Shown: positions 9,425 to 18,947, counted from the stretch's first letter. The stretch is 64,000 nt of DNA from Marinobacter litoralis (GCF_003336705.1 NZ_QMDL01000001.1:186001-250000); one strand, 5' to 3'. Translations and numbers: made by a program. Notes: generated from the letters alone by a model not told the origin.

Positions 9425-10153
9425 ATGCACCCGGTCGAGGCACTGGCTCAGGAATTGAAGCCCGGGCACGGCTGGGACGAGTGGCTGGCGGACGAGTTCC
9501 GTCAGCCCTACATGCATCACTTGGCGGAGTTTCTTGCCGCTGAAGAACATGCGGGAAAGACGCTGTTCCCGCCGAGACCACAGCTTTTCAATGCGTTAAA
9601 TAGCACCCCTCTGGATCAGGTCAAAGTGGTCATCTTGGGGCAAGACCCCTACCACGGCCCCGGTCAGGCTCACGGCTTGTGTTTCTCCGTCTCTCCCGGT
9701 GTGCCGACACCGCCCTCCTTGGTGAATATCTTCAAAGAAATCCAGCAAGACTTGGGTGTCATACCGCCAGATCATGGTTGCCTTCAGTCATGGGCCGAGC
9801 AGGGTGTTTTGTTGCTAAACGCCGTATTGACGGTTGAGCAAGGCAAAGCTGGAGCCCACCAAGGTAAAGGTTGGGAGGTGTTTACGGATCGGGTGATTGA
9901 GGTGGTCAATGAGCACTGCCAAGGCGTAGTGTTCCTGCTCTGGGGCAGTTACGCGAAGAAAAAAGGGCAGATCATTGATCGCGATCGTCATCTGGTGTTG
10001 GAAGGGCCTCACCCGTCACCACTCAGCGCCTATCGCGGATTCTTCGGGTGTCAGCATTTTTCTCGTGCTAATCAGTGGCTGCTTGAAAACCACCAGAGCC
10101 CGATAGATTGGGCTCTGGCATCTTCCTCACAGCAGGAACAGCTTGATTTCTAG
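9425..10153 (+). CDS. ung: Uracil-DNA glycosylase (family 1)
   Basis: Ung removes uracil from DNA by hydrolysing the N-glycosidic bond. The water-activating loop GQDPYHG contains the catalytic Asp74, and the DNA-intercalation loop [17 protein letters not shown] starts at His196. The uracil pocket region [17 protein letters not shown] and [12 protein letters not shown] are also conserved. The length is 242 residues. It starts 3 bases after the lysS stop and is probably co-transcribed. It converges on the HDOD gene with only 11 bases between stops; a small GCTCGGC/GCCGAGC hairpin (10158-10174) lies at that junction. Confidence 0.96.
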   Translation: MHPVEALAQELKPGHGWDEWLADEFRQPYMHHLAEFLAAEEHAGKTLFPPRPQLFNALNSTPLDQVKVVILGQDPYHGPGQAHGLCFSVSPGVPTPPSLVNIFKEIQQDLGVIPPDHGCLQSWAEQGVLLLNAVLTVEQGKAGAHQGKGWEVFTDRVIEVVNEHCQGVVFLLWGSYAKKKGQIIDRDRHLVLEGPHPSPLSAYRGFFGCQHFSRANQWLLENHQSPIDWALASSSQQEQLDF

Positions 10154-10164
10154 ATGAGCTCGGC

Positions 10165-10998
10165 TTAGCCGAGCAGCGCCATGGCGGCTTCCATCTGGGC
10201 GCTCAGATCCTCTTCCTCAGCCATGTTCATTTCAGGGTCCAGACCTAACCGGCCAAACGCCGAAATGGTGGTGAAATCCATTTGGTTCCAGCGGTGGTTG
10301 GTGCCAGCGATCAGCTGCAGGTTGGCAATCATCACCAAATCAGCATGATCTGCTTTAGGCACTTCGCGCTGGAAGTTGGCGTAGTCCAAAGGCACATTTT
10401 GCAGCGCTTCCGGGAATTGCCACTTTTTCAGGATTAAACTGCCAATGCGGGGGTGCAGTTCTTCGATTACTGCATCCAGGACGATACCGCTCAGATCCAG
10501 GTTATGGTCTTCAACATAGCGAAGAATGGGAAGCACGCCAATCAGGTGGACCAGCCCGGCCAGGGTGGCTTGGTCCGGTCTTAATTTGGTGTAGTGCTGA
10601 GCGAGTACGTGACAGATCCCGGCGACTTCGGTGCTGGTTTGCCAAGTGGCACGCAGCCGCTTGTCGACCATGTCCGACGTTGCCTGGAACATTTGCTCCA
10701 TAGCAAGGCCCATTGCCAGGTTGCTGGTGTAGGCCATGCCTAGGCGGCTCACCGCCATGTTCAGGTTCTCAATGGCGCGGCTGCCGCGAAACAAAGGGCT
10801 GTTGCAAACGCGAATGATGCGGGCAGACAAAGCCGTGTCGTTGCTGATCACCGTCACCAGATCCGCAATCGAGGTATCTTCCGATTCAGCGATTTCTCTG
10901 ACTTGCAGGGCTGCTTCGGGAAGCGTTGGCAAGATTAACTTGTCGTTCTCGATGGCGCTGGTCAGGTCAGCTTTAATGGTTTCGATAATGTCGGCCAT
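10165..10998 (-). CDS. HDOD domain protein (signal-transduction type)
   Basis: This 277-residue protein consists mostly of an HDOD domain, a non-catalytic relative of HD hydrolases found in bacterial signalling. LPTLPEAALQVREIAE opens the domain, VISNDTALSARIIRVCNSPLF follows, and AGLVHLIGVLPIL stands where an active HD enzyme would carry the HD pair, so hydrolase activity is not expected. ATG 10998 was chosen because the 42 extra residues of the open frame overlap ygfZ and are not domain-like. It is the last gene of the minus-strand group headed by nadB, 91 bases after ygfZ. The specific role is unknown. Confidence 0.8.
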   Translation of the reverse strand: MADIIETIKADLTSAIENDKLILPTLPEAALQVREIAESEDTSIADLVTVISNDTALSARIIRVCNSPLFRGSRAIENLNMAVSRLGMAYTSNLAMGLAMEQMFQATSDMVDKRLRATWQTSTEVAGICHVLAQHYTKLRPDQATLAGLVHLIGVLPILRYVEDHNLDLSGIVLDAVIEELHPRIGSLILKKWQFPEALQNVPLDYANFQREVPKADHADLVMIANLQLIAGTNHRWNQMDFTTISAFGRLGLDPEMNMAEEEDLSAQMEAAMALLG

Positions 10999-11089
10999 AA
11001 TTCGTCTGTTTCCGCGTAAATGGGGCCCGTAAGAAGGGCTCAGTTTATGGCTGTCTTTATAGCAAATAACAGCGGCCTTTCCTGTCAAC

Positions 11090-12058
11090 TTATGTATCAG
11101 AAGGTTGCTGTTCAGGCACAGCATAGGGCAATTGCTGAAGACTGATGGTTACGTCGTCCATTCCGTCTAAAGAAAGTGCTTTGGAGCGGGCGTCATGGCG
11201 AATGACAGCAAGCATTTCGCCGTTCTGGTCACTGGTCATCAAGGCGTTGACCACTTCGCCGATCGCTTTACCCTCGGTCAGCAACTTGGTGCCGACTGCA
11301 GGCGCTTGATGAGCGTTGTTGAAAGATAGTCGGTGCAGGCTTTTTTTCAACTGGCCAAGGAAGTGCATGCGGGCAATAACTTCCTGTCCGGTGTAGCAAC
11401 CTTTCTTGAAATGTACGCCCTGCAAGTGCTGAAGATTCAGCATTTGAGGCACATAGGCTTCTTGAGAGGCCTCTGTCAGCCAGGGCACGCCCGCCGAAAT
11501 GCTGGAGGCCAGCCACTGCTCCGGTGTGATTTCGGGTATGTCCTCCGGAACCGGTTGTTCTCCGGTTGGTTGCCACCACTCATATCGGGCACTGTGGTCG
11601 GCGGTGTTTTCAATCCGAATCAAGTGGCTGTTGCCAACCTTCAGAACTTGGCCGGGTTGGGTCAGAGAGCTTGCATCTTCTCCGGCGACCGAGACTGCCG
11701 AGGATTCGCCGATCAGGCCGATAATCCGGCCAGTCGGAAGGGTTTCCAATGTCGTGCCCCGAAATAGCATCAGGTACTTTTTCAAGTGGGCAATTGTGGC
11801 TTCGGCTTGGCCGGCATCAAAGTCCATGAGCAAGTCTTCGCCATCCCGAACCAGACGTGTCAGGCAGTAGGCTCGGCCTTTATGGGTACACGCAGCGGCT
11901 CTGAGTGATTGCTCGCTGGTTACTTCGTCCACGTGTTGGGTGAACTGGCCCTGCACAAACTTGTCGGTTCCCGGGCCGCTGATGCGAGCCATCAGACGGT
12001 CGCCCAACAGAGTGTGGCCGTTAGGATGTGCGGCTTGCTGAGAATCCTGTCTACTCAA
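11090..12058 (-). CDS. ygfZ: Folate-binding protein YgfZ (GcvT-like, iron-sulfur enzyme maintenance)
   Basis: YgfZ is a folate-dependent protein related to the glycine-cleavage T protein that supports activity of some iron-sulfur enzymes such as MiaB. The signature KGCYTGQEVIARMHFLG is present about two thirds along the chain, with the conserved Cys. The length of 322 residues is normal. The start is TTG 12058 (MSRQDSQ), supported by a GGAGA site about 7 bases upstream; the next ATG would remove conserved sequence. It begins 14 bases after ygfX and probably shares its transcript with nadB-sdhE-ygfX. Confidence 0.9.
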   Translation of the reverse strand: MSRQDSQQAAHPNGHTLLGDRLMARISGPGTDKFVQGQFTQHVDEVTSEQSLRAAACTHKGRAYCLTRLVRDGEDLLMDFDAGQAEATIAHLKKYLMLFRGTTLETLPTGRIIGLIGESSAVSVAGEDASSLTQPGQVLKVGNSHLIRIENTADHSARYEWWQPTGEQPVPEDIPEITPEQWLASSISAGVPWLTEASQEAYVPQMLNLQHLQGVHFKKGCYTGQEVIARMHFLGQLKKSLHRLSFNNAHQAPAVGTKLLTEGKAIGEVVNALMTSDQNGEMLAVIRHDARSKALSLDGMDDVTISLQQLPYAVPEQQPSDT

Positions 12059-12072
12059 AATAGTCTCCAGAA

Positions 12073-12552
12073 TTAATGCGAAGGAGTGTTGTGTCCAGCT
12101 TCCGGTGAACCGGCGCGAAGTAACATTCGCAGCCGTCTGAAAGCAGTCGGGTCGTTAACGTTTGATCTTAGCCCAGCGTGGGAGCCTGTGATGATCGCGA
12201 GCATTGGGCTTGATTCTGGCACTCGTGGTTTGAACTGTAAAACAAGTAGCCGAGAACTGAAAAAGCTGGCGTTGCTAACCGTCGCGGGCACATGGCGTCC
12301 GTTGGCCAGCCGGCAGGTTAGCCCCGCATGGTCATGGGAGATGGCAACGATCGCATCCGGTTTGCGTAATAATCCATAACGCAGGAACGATGCCCATCCC
12401 AAAGCAAGTATTGGCAACGCCAGTAGCAACAACAGATAGGAGGCTTCCAGAGCCGCTGAAACCGTGAACACCGCAAGCCCAAGCCATGGGATAATGGCTA
12501 AAAGGCCAGCGGAAACCGAAGGTGACAGGGTTAGTTCAATCCGGTTGGACAC
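12073..12552 (-). CDS. ygfX: YgfX/CptA-like inner-membrane protein
   Basis: A 159-residue protein with two adjacent hydrophobic segments (about residues 15-35 and 38-55) followed by a soluble domain, the layout of the YgfX family. In E. coli YgfX (CptA) lies next to SdhE and was reported as a toxin acting on MreB/FtsZ, although a toxin-antitoxin role is disputed. Sequence conservation in this family is weak; the call rests largely on topology and on the overlap of 17 bases with sdhE upstream. That overlap suggests translational coupling. Confidence 0.75.
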   Translation of the reverse strand: MSNRIELTLSPSVSAGLLAIIPWLGLAVFTVSAALEASYLLLLLALPILALGWASFLRYGLLRKPDAIVAISHDHAGLTCRLANGRHVPATVSNASFFSSRLLVLQFKPRVPESSPMLAIITGSHAGLRSNVNDPTAFRRLRMLLRAGSPEAGHNTPSH

Positions 12553-12808
12553 GGTTCAGAATCATTTCGACGATGCGGCGAAGATCCGGATCCTCGGGTT
12601 TGCTGCGTTGCATAAACCATTCAAACATATCGGCATCTTCGCAGCTTAGCAGCTTGCGATAACGAGCCTGGTCTTCGGGTTCCAGGTCTCGGTAAGCTTC
12701 TTCCAGAAACGGAAGAAGCAGAACGTCCAGTTCCAGCATGCCACGACGGCTGTGCCACCAAAGACGGTGGAATTCAGTGTGCGCGTTTGTGTCTTGAGTG
12801 TCGGACAT
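12536..12808 (-). CDS. sdhE: FAD assembly factor SdhE
   Basis: SdhE helps attach FAD covalently to succinate dehydrogenase SdhA and fumarate reductase. The 90-residue protein has the diagnostic RGM motif in [18 protein letters not shown], then the helical bundle with [20 protein letters not shown]. It ends overlapping ygfX and starts 39 bases after nadB, itself a flavoprotein of the same family as SdhA. The pair sdhE-ygfX (also called cptB-cptA) is a common proteobacterial arrangement. Confidence 0.93.
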   Translation of the reverse strand: MSDTQDTNAHTEFHRLWWHSRRGMLELDVLLLPFLEEAYRDLEPEDQARYRKLLSCEDADMFEWFMQRSKPEDPDLRRIVEMILNRVQPD

Positions 12809-12847
12809 AACAGGTTCCGTTTTTAGGCGTTTGTTGAAAGCTCTGAC

Positions 12848-14455
12848 TCACGGGGCCAGAGTTCGATAAGTTGTAGGCACCAACACTGTGTCGCGAGCCT
12901 CGCTCTGGGCCAGCGGGTAGTCCAGCGTGTAATGTAACCCGCGGCTTTCTTTGCGCTGCAAAGCCGAGCAAATGATCAGGTCTGATATGGTGACCAAATT
13001 ACGTAATTCAATGAGGTCGTTGGTCACCCGGTAGTTACTGTAGAACTCGTTGATCTCGCCCTGCAGCAGATCCACCCGGTGTTTGGCGCGGTGCAGGCGC
13101 TTGGTGGTTCGCACAATGCCGACGTAGTCCCACATGAAATGGCGCAGCTCATCCCAGTTGTGAGAGATGATAACGTCTTCATCGGAGTCTCGGACCTGAC
13201 TTTCGTCCCATGCGGGCACTGAGGGCACGGTTGGGATATCCGCTTCGCGGCGAGCAATGTCCTGAGCGGCCGCGCGGCCATAAACCAGACATTCCAGCAA
13301 GGAGTTGCTGGCCATGCGGTTGGCACCATGGAGGCCGGTAAAGGCTGCTTCACCGACTACGTAAAGCTGATTAATGTCGGTTCTGGCGCGCTTGTCGCTG
13401 ATGATGCCGCCACAGGTATAGTGGGCGGCCGGCACGACCGGAATCGGATCTTTGGTAATGTCGATGCCGAAACCGAGGCATTTTTCATAAATGGTCGGGA
13501 AGTGGTGCTTTATAAAATCGGCCGGTTTATGGCTGATGTCCAGATACAGGTAGTCCGCACCTATGCGTTTCATTTCGTGGTCGATAGCCCGTGCGACAAC
13601 GTCGCGGGGAGCCAGCTCGGCACGTTCATCAAACTTGTCCATAAACCGACTGCCATCGGGCAGTTTCAGTACGCCACCTTCGCCGCGAACGGCCTCGGTT
13701 ATCAAAAAGGATTTGGCGTGAGGGTGGTACAGGCAGGTTGGGTGGAATTGATTGAATTCCATGTTGGCGACTCGGCATCCGGCCCGCCAGGCCATCGCAA
13801 TGCCATCACCGGAGGCACCGTCAGGATTGGTGGTGTAACGGTACGCTTTGGAGGCACCACCGGTTGCGACAACGGTGAAGCGCGCGCGATAAAGCTCCAC
13901 GTGGTTGTCTTCCAGATTAAGAATGTAGGCACCTACGCACCGGTTGCCGGGCAGCGACAGATTTCGGTTGGTGATCAGGTCAACGGCCACCCGGCCAGAT
14001 TTTAGCTCAATGTTTCGCTTGGCTGCGGCCTGGCTGGCGAGGGTCGTTGATACCGCTTGCCCCGTCGCGTCTGCGGCATGAATGATGCGGCGATGGCTGT
14101 GGCCGCCTTCCCGGGTCAGGTGGTATTGATCATTGTTTTCTTTACGAGTGAAAGTCACGCCGGATTCAATAAGCCAGTCAATGCTTTCTTTACCGTGTTC
14201 TACCGTGAAGCGCACGGCATCTTCGTGGCACAAACCACCCCCGGCGTTCAGGGTGTCTTCAATATGATTCTCAACCGAATCGGTTGCATCGAGAACGGCT
14301 GCAATACCGCCTTGCGCCCAAAGCGTAGCTCCGGAACTGATGTCAGCTTTACTGATTACGCAAACGTTCAAGTGCTCTGGCAAATTCAAGGCGACGGTCA
14401 GTCCGGCAGCGCCGCTGCCAATAATAAGAACATCGTATTCGTAGGATTGTGGCAT
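12848..14455 (-). CDS. nadB: L-aspartate oxidase
   Basis: NadB oxidises L-aspartate to iminoaspartate with FAD, the first step of de novo NAD synthesis with NadA. The N-terminal dinucleotide-binding motif is [15 protein letters not shown], followed by [15 protein letters not shown], the substrate loop FHPTCLYHP and the conserved HYTCGGI segment; a helical C-terminal domain follows. ATG 14455 gives 535 residues and starts at the homology; ATG 14476 (542 residues) is also possible, and neither has a strong ribosome-binding site. The gene is divergent from algU, as in Pseudomonas, and heads the minus-strand group down to the HDOD gene. Confidence 0.94.
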   Translation of the reverse strand: MPQSYEYDVLIIGSGAAGLTVALNLPEHLNVCVISKADISSGATLWAQGGIAAVLDATDSVENHIEDTLNAGGGLCHEDAVRFTVEHGKESIDWLIESGVTFTRKENNDQYHLTREGGHSHRRIIHAADATGQAVSTTLASQAAAKRNIELKSGRVAVDLITNRNLSLPGNRCVGAYILNLEDNHVELYRARFTVVATGGASKAYRYTTNPDGASGDGIAMAWRAGCRVANMEFNQFHPTCLYHPHAKSFLITEAVRGEGGVLKLPDGSRFMDKFDERAELAPRDVVARAIDHEMKRIGADYLYLDISHKPADFIKHHFPTIYEKCLGFGIDITKDPIPVVPAAHYTCGGIISDKRARTDINQLYVVGEAAFTGLHGANRMASNSLLECLVYGRAAAQDIARREADIPTVPSVPAWDESQVRDSDEDVIISHNWDELRHFMWDYVGIVRTTKRLHRAKHRVDLLQGEINEFYSNYRVTNDLIELRNLVTISDLIICSALQRKESRGLHYTLDYPLAQSEARDTVLVPTTYRTLAP

Positions 14456-14492
14456 TGGGTTGTTGTCGCAGGCCATAATGTGGAAGTGTATT

Positions 14493-14520
14493 GAACTAAA
14501 CTTTGTGCTTGCTGTCTATT
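14493..14520 (+). promoter_or_regulatory. Candidate sigma-E (AlgU)-type promoter of the algU operon
   Basis: TGAACTAA (14493-14500) resembles the AACTT-type -35 element of extracytoplasmic sigma-E factors. After 15 bases comes TCTAT (14516-14520), close to the TCtgA-type -10. It lies about 75 bases before the chosen algU start in the nadB-algU divergent region. In Pseudomonas and E. coli this operon is transcribed by its own sigma factor; here the match is partial and unproven. Confidence 0.45.
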
Positions 14521-14593
14521 TGGCCCGATGGATATGCTTCGAGCCGGTTGCTGTCGGCAACCTGGGTTCATGTATGAACACCGGAATAACACA

Positions 14594-15280
14594 ATGACAC
14601 AAGCGAGCCGATTAAAAGCCAGCCAACTGGCCAACCAAGCGGGACACTCCGTTGCTTCGTCCATGATTTCCGATACAGATTCTACATCGAGTGAGCAGAC
14701 TGAAAGCCAGACGGATTTGCAGCTGGTGCGCAAGGTTCGTCATGGGGATCGGGCGGCGTTCGACCTGCTGGTGGTGAAATATCAGTCTCGAGTAGCGTCT
14801 ATTATCAGCCGTTATGTATACGACAGTCACGAGGTGATGGATTTGGCGCAAGAAACGTTCATTAAGGCGTTTCGGGCCATCGACCGGTTCCGTGGCGACA
14901 GCGCATTTTACACCTGGCTGTACCGTATTGCTGTGAATACCGCAAAAAATCATCTAGAGGCCCGAGGGCGCCGGCCGCAAGGTTCAGCGGATTCTTCCGA
15001 GGCGGAAAACTATGACGACGGCCGCCGGTTAAGAGATGTGGCTTCACCGGAAAAGCTTCTGCAAAAAGATCAGCTGCAAAAAGCTTTGGCGGAGGCCATT
15101 GCCGCATTACCTGAGGAACTAAGATCCGCTTTCTTGCTCAGAGAATATGACGGTCTCAGTTATGAAGACATTGCCCGGATTCTGGAGTGCCCGATTGGAA
15201 CGGTTCGTTCTCGGATCTTCAGAGCCCGGGATGCAGTGGATCGCCATATTGGTCCACTACTTAATCATTCAGTGACGTAA
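14594..15280 (+). CDS. rpoE: RNA polymerase sigma factor AlgU/RpoE (ECF, envelope stress)
   Basis: An ECF sigma factor directing envelope-stress genes and, in Pseudomonas, alginate synthesis. Region 2 is clear (DRAAFDLLVVKYQSRVASII, DLAQETFIKAFRAIDRFRG, FYTWLYRIAVNTAKNHL), as is region 4 (LPEELRSAFLLREYDGLSYE, IGTVRSRIFRARD). The usual length is about 193 residues. ATG 14594 gives 228 because about 35 extra Ser/Thr/Gln-rich residues precede TDLQLVRKVRHGD. ATG 14663 would shorten the tail but has no visible ribosome-binding site, while GGAA precedes 14594. The frame is even open from 14528. The gene heads algU-mucA-mucB-rseC-mucD and is held inactive by the MucA product. Confidence 0.93.
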   Translation: MTQASRLKASQLANQAGHSVASSMISDTDSTSSEQTESQTDLQLVRKVRHGDRAAFDLLVVKYQSRVASIISRYVYDSHEVMDLAQETFIKAFRAIDRFRGDSAFYTWLYRIAVNTAKNHLEARGRRPQGSADSSEAENYDDGRRLRDVASPEKLLQKDQLQKALAEAIAALPEELRSAFLLREYDGLSYEDIARILECPIGTVRSRIFRARDAVDRHIGPLLNHSVT

Positions 15281-15295
15281 GTGAGGTTGCACCCG

Positions 15296-15856
15296 ATGGA
15301 TGAGCGTCTCAGAGAAACTCTGTCAGCAATGATGGACGATGAAGCGGACGAGCTTTCAGTGCGCAGATTGCTTTCGCACGACGATCAGAACGAAGTTAGA
15401 GAACAGTGGCAACGATGGCAGCAAGTGCGTGACCTTATGCACGAAGCACCGGGCACCTCATACGGTGTAGACGTTGCGGGTGCAGTGCGAGCTGCGATTG
15501 ACGACCAAGAGGTGCCTGCCGTTAAGGCCGCTGCGACAAGCGCTCGTGCCGGCGGGTATTGGCATTGGCCGGTGGCGGCCATGGTAACGTTAGCGCTGCT
15601 GGTTGGGTTTGGTGCCGGAGCCGGCTGGGGAACCTCGCCGGGTGAGGCAGGAAATGCACTGGCATTGAACGAAGCAGACAAAGTTGCGCCTCAGCTCTTG
15701 TTAAGCACTGAGGAGGTCGCACTGCAAAGGTTAGATGAGCAACAGTTGCGCCAGGTGCGTCAGTATTTGCTGGAACATGCCCAGCACAATAGCGTGGGGG
15801 CAGGCCGCGGCTCGATGGGGTACGCGAGAATGGTTAGTGCGAACGGTGGATATTGA
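15296..15856 (+). CDS. mucA: Anti-sigma factor MucA/RseA
   Basis: A single-pass inner-membrane anti-sigma factor that binds AlgU on the cytoplasmic side and is released by regulated proteolysis. RETLSAMMDDEADELSVRRLL is the N-terminal sigma-binding signature. The membrane segment is about residues 88-110 (PVAAMVTLALLVGFGAGAG). The periplasmic tail ends QLRQVRQYLLEHAQHN and GRGSMGYARMVSANGGY, like the MucB-binding end of Pseudomonas MucA. ATG 15296 is preferred, with GAGG 8 bases before; GTG 15281 directly after the algU stop is the alternative. The reading frame is complete, with no sign of the truncations known from mucoid strains. Confidence 0.92.
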   Translation: MDERLRETLSAMMDDEADELSVRRLLSHDDQNEVREQWQRWQQVRDLMHEAPGTSYGVDVAGAVRAAIDDQEVPAVKAAATSARAGGYWHWPVAAMVTLALLVGFGAGAGWGTSPGEAGNALALNEADKVAPQLLLSTEEVALQRLDEQQLRQVRQYLLEHAQHNSVGAGRGSMGYARMVSANGGY

Positions 15857-15903
15857 GCCTGAGGTATCTGGATATGAAAAGTCCGCTTAGAGGCGAGCTC
15901 GCC

Positions 15904-16920
15904 ATGGTCCGAAGGCTGATGGTTGTTCTGTGGGTATTGCTTGCGCCTGCGATGGCGGTCCATGCTGAAAACAAACAGGCGGAAGCTCCATCTTCAATGA
16001 CCGCAATGGACTGGTTGGAGCGGCTAGGCCCGGCACTGAATATGACCTCTTATGAAGGCGTGTTTGTATACGCCCGGGGAGATCGGGTGCATTCAATGCG
16101 CATTGCCCATCGGTACCGGAACGGACAAGTGGAAGAGCGGTTGGTTATGCAAGACGGCGGCTCGGGTGAGATTGTCCGGAAAGGTATGGACGTAGTCTGT
16201 GTGTTACCGGATCAGGGGCGCATTCGGTTAGATGAAGTCATTCCGTCGGGGCCGTTTGCCGAGGCGTTTACCAGCCAACTGATGCCGGTCAGTCAATGGT
16301 ATCAGCCTGCGTTAGTGGGCGAGGACCGGGTCGCTGGTTACGATGTGGTGACGGTGGATCTGACCGCCAAGGATAACGATCGTTACAGCCATCGTCTTTG
16401 GGTTGAAAAAGAAACCGGACTATTGGTCAAAAGCCACGTTCGCGACGTGGATGAGACTGTTTTGGAACATTTTCAGTTCACCAGCCTTGAGATTACCGAT
16501 GATATTGCCGACGAAAAATTCGAAGTACAAACGGAGGGGCGCGAGATAACCCGCCACCTTGGCGATCCTGAACCCCAGCAATCGTCCGTGGGGCGAATGA
16601 CCGGCTGGACGTTGAATTGGCGTCCGGATGGTTACATGGCTGCCGCCACTCCCAGCTCCAGTAATGGTAAAGCGGTTGCGTTCTCGGATGGCCTGGCAAC
16701 GTTTTCGGTGTTTGTCGAACCCGTTAAAGGGGTCAAAATGCCCACAGGGGCGTCAAGAGTGGGAGCTTCGACGGTCTATATACATGAAGTGTCGGCAGCA
16801 GAGCGGCCATTTTTAATTGTCGTGGTCGGGGAAATTCCACCTGAAACGGCTCGGAAAGTTGCCCGCTCGGTATCGATCGACGACGCCTTGGCCCAAGGAT
16901 GGATAGCAAGTGATCACTGA
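15904..16920 (+). CDS. mucB: Periplasmic regulator MucB/RseB
   Basis: RseB/MucB binds the periplasmic part of the anti-sigma factor, shielding it from the site-1 protease and sensing lipid or lipopolysaccharide intermediates. ATG 15904 gives a signal peptide (MVRRLMVVLWVLLAPAMAVHA) with AGAGGCGAG before it; ATG 15874 and TTG 15853 (overlapping mucA by 4) also fit the frame. The mature part has the LolA-like N-terminal domain, with the family's TSYEGVFVYARGDRVHSMRI and QLMPVSQWYQPALVGEDRVAGYD, and a smaller C-terminal domain from about residue 215. It overlaps rseC by 11 bases. Confidence 0.9.
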   Translation: MVRRLMVVLWVLLAPAMAVHAENKQAEAPSSMTAMDWLERLGPALNMTSYEGVFVYARGDRVHSMRIAHRYRNGQVEERLVMQDGGSGEIVRKGMDVVCVLPDQGRIRLDEVIPSGPFAEAFTSQLMPVSQWYQPALVGEDRVAGYDVVTVDLTAKDNDRYSHRLWVEKETGLLVKSHVRDVDETVLEHFQFTSLEITDDIADEKFEVQTEGREITRHLGDPEPQQSSVGRMTGWTLNWRPDGYMAAATPSSSNGKAVAFSDGLATFSVFVEPVKGVKMPTGASRVGASTVYIHEVSAAERPFLIVVVGEIPPETARKVARSVSIDDALAQGWIASDH

Positions 16921-17359
16921 AACCGGAAAAGTGATTGCCCTACAGGGCACACAAGCTTGGGTGCAAACCATTCAGACCAGTGCATGCGAAAGTTGCTCTG
17001 CCCGGGCAGGGTGTGGGCAGCGGGCGCTTGCGGCGGTTTCCGGGGGCAAGGCAAATCAGGTTTTGGTGCTGAATACTGTCGATGCACAGGTTGGCGACGA
17101 AGTTGTCATCGGGGTGGATGAGCAATCGTTGTTGGTGGCTTCGTTGGCGGTATACGGGGTGCCTCTGCTGCTGATGGTCCTGGTAAGTATCGGAGCATTC
17201 CGATTGCTCGGTGGAACGGACTTGGTGGCAATTCTGGGAGCACTAGTGGGTTTAGGAGCGGGGTTCGCGTTGGTGCGCCGTTGGCAATCAAAGCTCGGGG
17301 ACCGGTTTCAACCCCATATGGTTCGAGTAAACCGGATAGCGTCGGTTACCTGTCTCTAA
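16910..17359 (+). CDS. rseC: RseC/MucC family membrane protein
   Basis: A 149-residue inner-membrane protein with two close membrane segments (about residues 75-97 and 101-121) after a Cys-rich N-terminus, CESCSARAGCG. This matches RseC/MucC, a modulator of the sigma-E system also linked to reducing the SoxR iron-sulfur cluster in E. coli; its mechanism is not settled. The start is GTG 16910, inside the end of mucB, which suggests translational coupling. The C-terminus is basic and cytoplasmic by the positive-inside rule. Confidence 0.88.
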   Translation: MITETGKVIALQGTQAWVQTIQTSACESCSARAGCGQRALAAVSGGKANQVLVLNTVDAQVGDEVVIGVDEQSLLVASLAVYGVPLLLMVLVSIGAFRLLGGTDLVAILGALVGLGAGFALVRRWQSKLGDRFQPHMVRVNRIASVTCL

Positions 17360-17442
17360 AACCTACCGATTTTTAAGTTGAAAAGTGGCCGTGCAGCCAT
17401 AAATTGTAACGGCAGACCAACGGCTAAAATAAGGGGGTTCTC

Positions 17443-18918
17443 ATGCAAAAAATAACTACGCCGGTCGCTCGTTATCCTGATTTGTTCCGATCAGGTCTCA
17501 TCCCGGGCGTATGGCTGGTGTTGGCTGTTCTGGTGTCGACGCTGTGGAGTCAACATTTGGCGGCCCGAGGCTTGCCGGATTTCACCGAACTTGTCGAAGA
17601 AAACTCCAGCGCCGTCGTCAATATCAGTACTACGAGTGAGCCCGCGGGTCGCCAGTCACGCTTTCAGGGACTGCCGTTTGACGAAGGGCAGCTCGATCAG
17701 TTGCCGCCGTTTTTGCAGGACTTCTTTCGTGGCCCGAATTCCCCGTTTGGTGGTGCTCCGGGAGGTAAACAGCCGGCACGTTCAATGGGCTCCGGGTTTA
17801 TCGTTTCTAAAGACGGTTATGTTCTGACCAATAACCATGTGGTTGAAGGCGCCGATGAAGTGATTGTCCGGCTGAACGATCGCCGCGAGTTTGCGGCGAC
17901 GATTGTAGGCACAGACCCTCGCTCCGATATGGCGGTTTTGAAAATCGAGAATGCCGATGACCTGCCTGTGGTTAAGGTAGGCAGTTCGGAAGAGCTCAAA
18001 GTGGGCGAGTGGGTATTCGCAATCGGCTCACCGTTCGGGTTCGATTACACGGTAACCGCCGGTATCGTCAGTGCACTTGGTCGATCTTTGCCCTCTGAAA
18101 ACTATGTGCCTTTTATCCAAACCGACGTTGCCATCAACCCCGGGAATTCCGGTGGGCCTCTGTTCAACCTGGACGGTGAAGTGATTGGCATCAACTCTCA
18201 GATCTATACTCGTTCCGGTGGGTTCATGGGCGTATCGTTTGCGATTCCGATCGACGATGCCATGAGTGTGTTCCGTCAGCTTCGAGACGAAGGAACGGTC
18301 GCCCGTGGCTGGCTGGGTGTGCTAATTCAGGAGGTTAACCGGGATCTTGCCGAGACTTTTGGGCTGAAGAGGCCGCGCGGCGCTTTGATTGCTGAAGTGA
18401 TGGTTAATTCGCCCGCTCAGGCGGGAGGTCTGCAGTCTGGCGATATCGTGCTGGAGTACAACGGCGAGGAAATTGAACTGTCCTCGGATTTGCCCCCGAA
18501 AGTCGGCCGCACGCCCGTGGGTGAATCGGCCCGGCTGACCGTGCTCCGAGGCGGCGACGAAATTGAGCTTGATGTGGAAATCGGAGAGTTGCCGGAGGAT
18601 GGCCGTACCGGTCGCTCCAAGGCTCGTGACCACTTGGGCGGAAAAACCGGGGCCCTTGGTCTGACGGTTGAGCCGCTTACGCCTGAGAACGCTCGTGCCG
18701 CGGGTGTTGAAGGCGGGGTTTTGGTAACAGGCGTTGAGCGAGGGCCAGCCCTGAAAGCGGGAATCCGAACTCGAGACATCATCACGGAAATTAACCGCAA
18801 ACCTGTGAATTCGCTGAAGGCGTTCCGGACGATCGCAGAAAGCCTGCCCGAAGGTCAGGCCGTTTCAGTTCGGGTAGTGCGTCAGGGGCGGCCAATCTAT
18901 CTGGTGATGCGCCCCTAA
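17443..18918 (+). CDS. mucD: Periplasmic serine protease MucD (DegP/HtrA family)
   Basis: MucD is a periplasmic HtrA-type protease and chaperone that clears misfolded envelope proteins and damps the AlgU response. A long N-terminal signal segment (about residues 20-42) is followed by the trypsin-like domain with triad His132 (TNNHVV), Asp162 (RSDMAVLKIE) and Ser236 (NPGNSGGPL). Two PDZ domains follow, near residues 280-375 and 390-485. The length is 491. An AAGGGGG ribosome-binding site precedes ATG 17443. The 83-base gap after rseC and the hairpin terminator beyond mark it as the last gene of the operon. Confidence 0.95.
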   Translation: MQKITTPVARYPDLFRSGLIPGVWLVLAVLVSTLWSQHLAARGLPDFTELVEENSSAVVNISTTSEPAGRQSRFQGLPFDEGQLDQLPPFLQDFFRGPNSPFGGAPGGKQPARSMGSGFIVSKDGYVLTNNHVVEGADEVIVRLNDRREFAATIVGTDPRSDMAVLKIENADDLPVVKVGSSEELKVGEWVFAIGSPFGFDYTVTAGIVSALGRSLPSENYVPFIQTDVAINPGNSGGPLFNLDGEVIGINSQIYTRSGGFMGVSFAIPIDDAMSVFRQLRDEGTVARGWLGVLIQEVNRDLAETFGLKRPRGALIAEVMVNSPAQAGGLQSGDIVLEYNGEEIELSSDLPPKVGRTPVGESARLTVLRGGDEIELDVEIGELPEDGRTGRSKARDHLGGKTGALGLTVEPLTPENARAAGVEGGVLVTGVERGPALKAGIRTRDIITEINRKPVNSLKAFRTIAESLPEGQAVSVRVVRQGRPIYLVMRP

Positions 18919-18947
18919 GTTAGCCTGTTAGTCAAAGCTGTGCACTG

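Noticed and set aside
7844..9550. 568-codon open frame on the minus strand over lysS and the start of ung
   Set aside because: It lies exactly antisense to two well-conserved genes, shows no domain, has a His/Gln/Val-rich composition typical of reversed coding sequence, and has no ribosome-binding site.
12073..12808. ygfX-sdhE as a toxin-antitoxin module
   Set aside because: The gene pair is real, but SdhE is a flavinylation factor and the toxin role of its partner is disputed; sequence alone does not support a toxin-antitoxin call.
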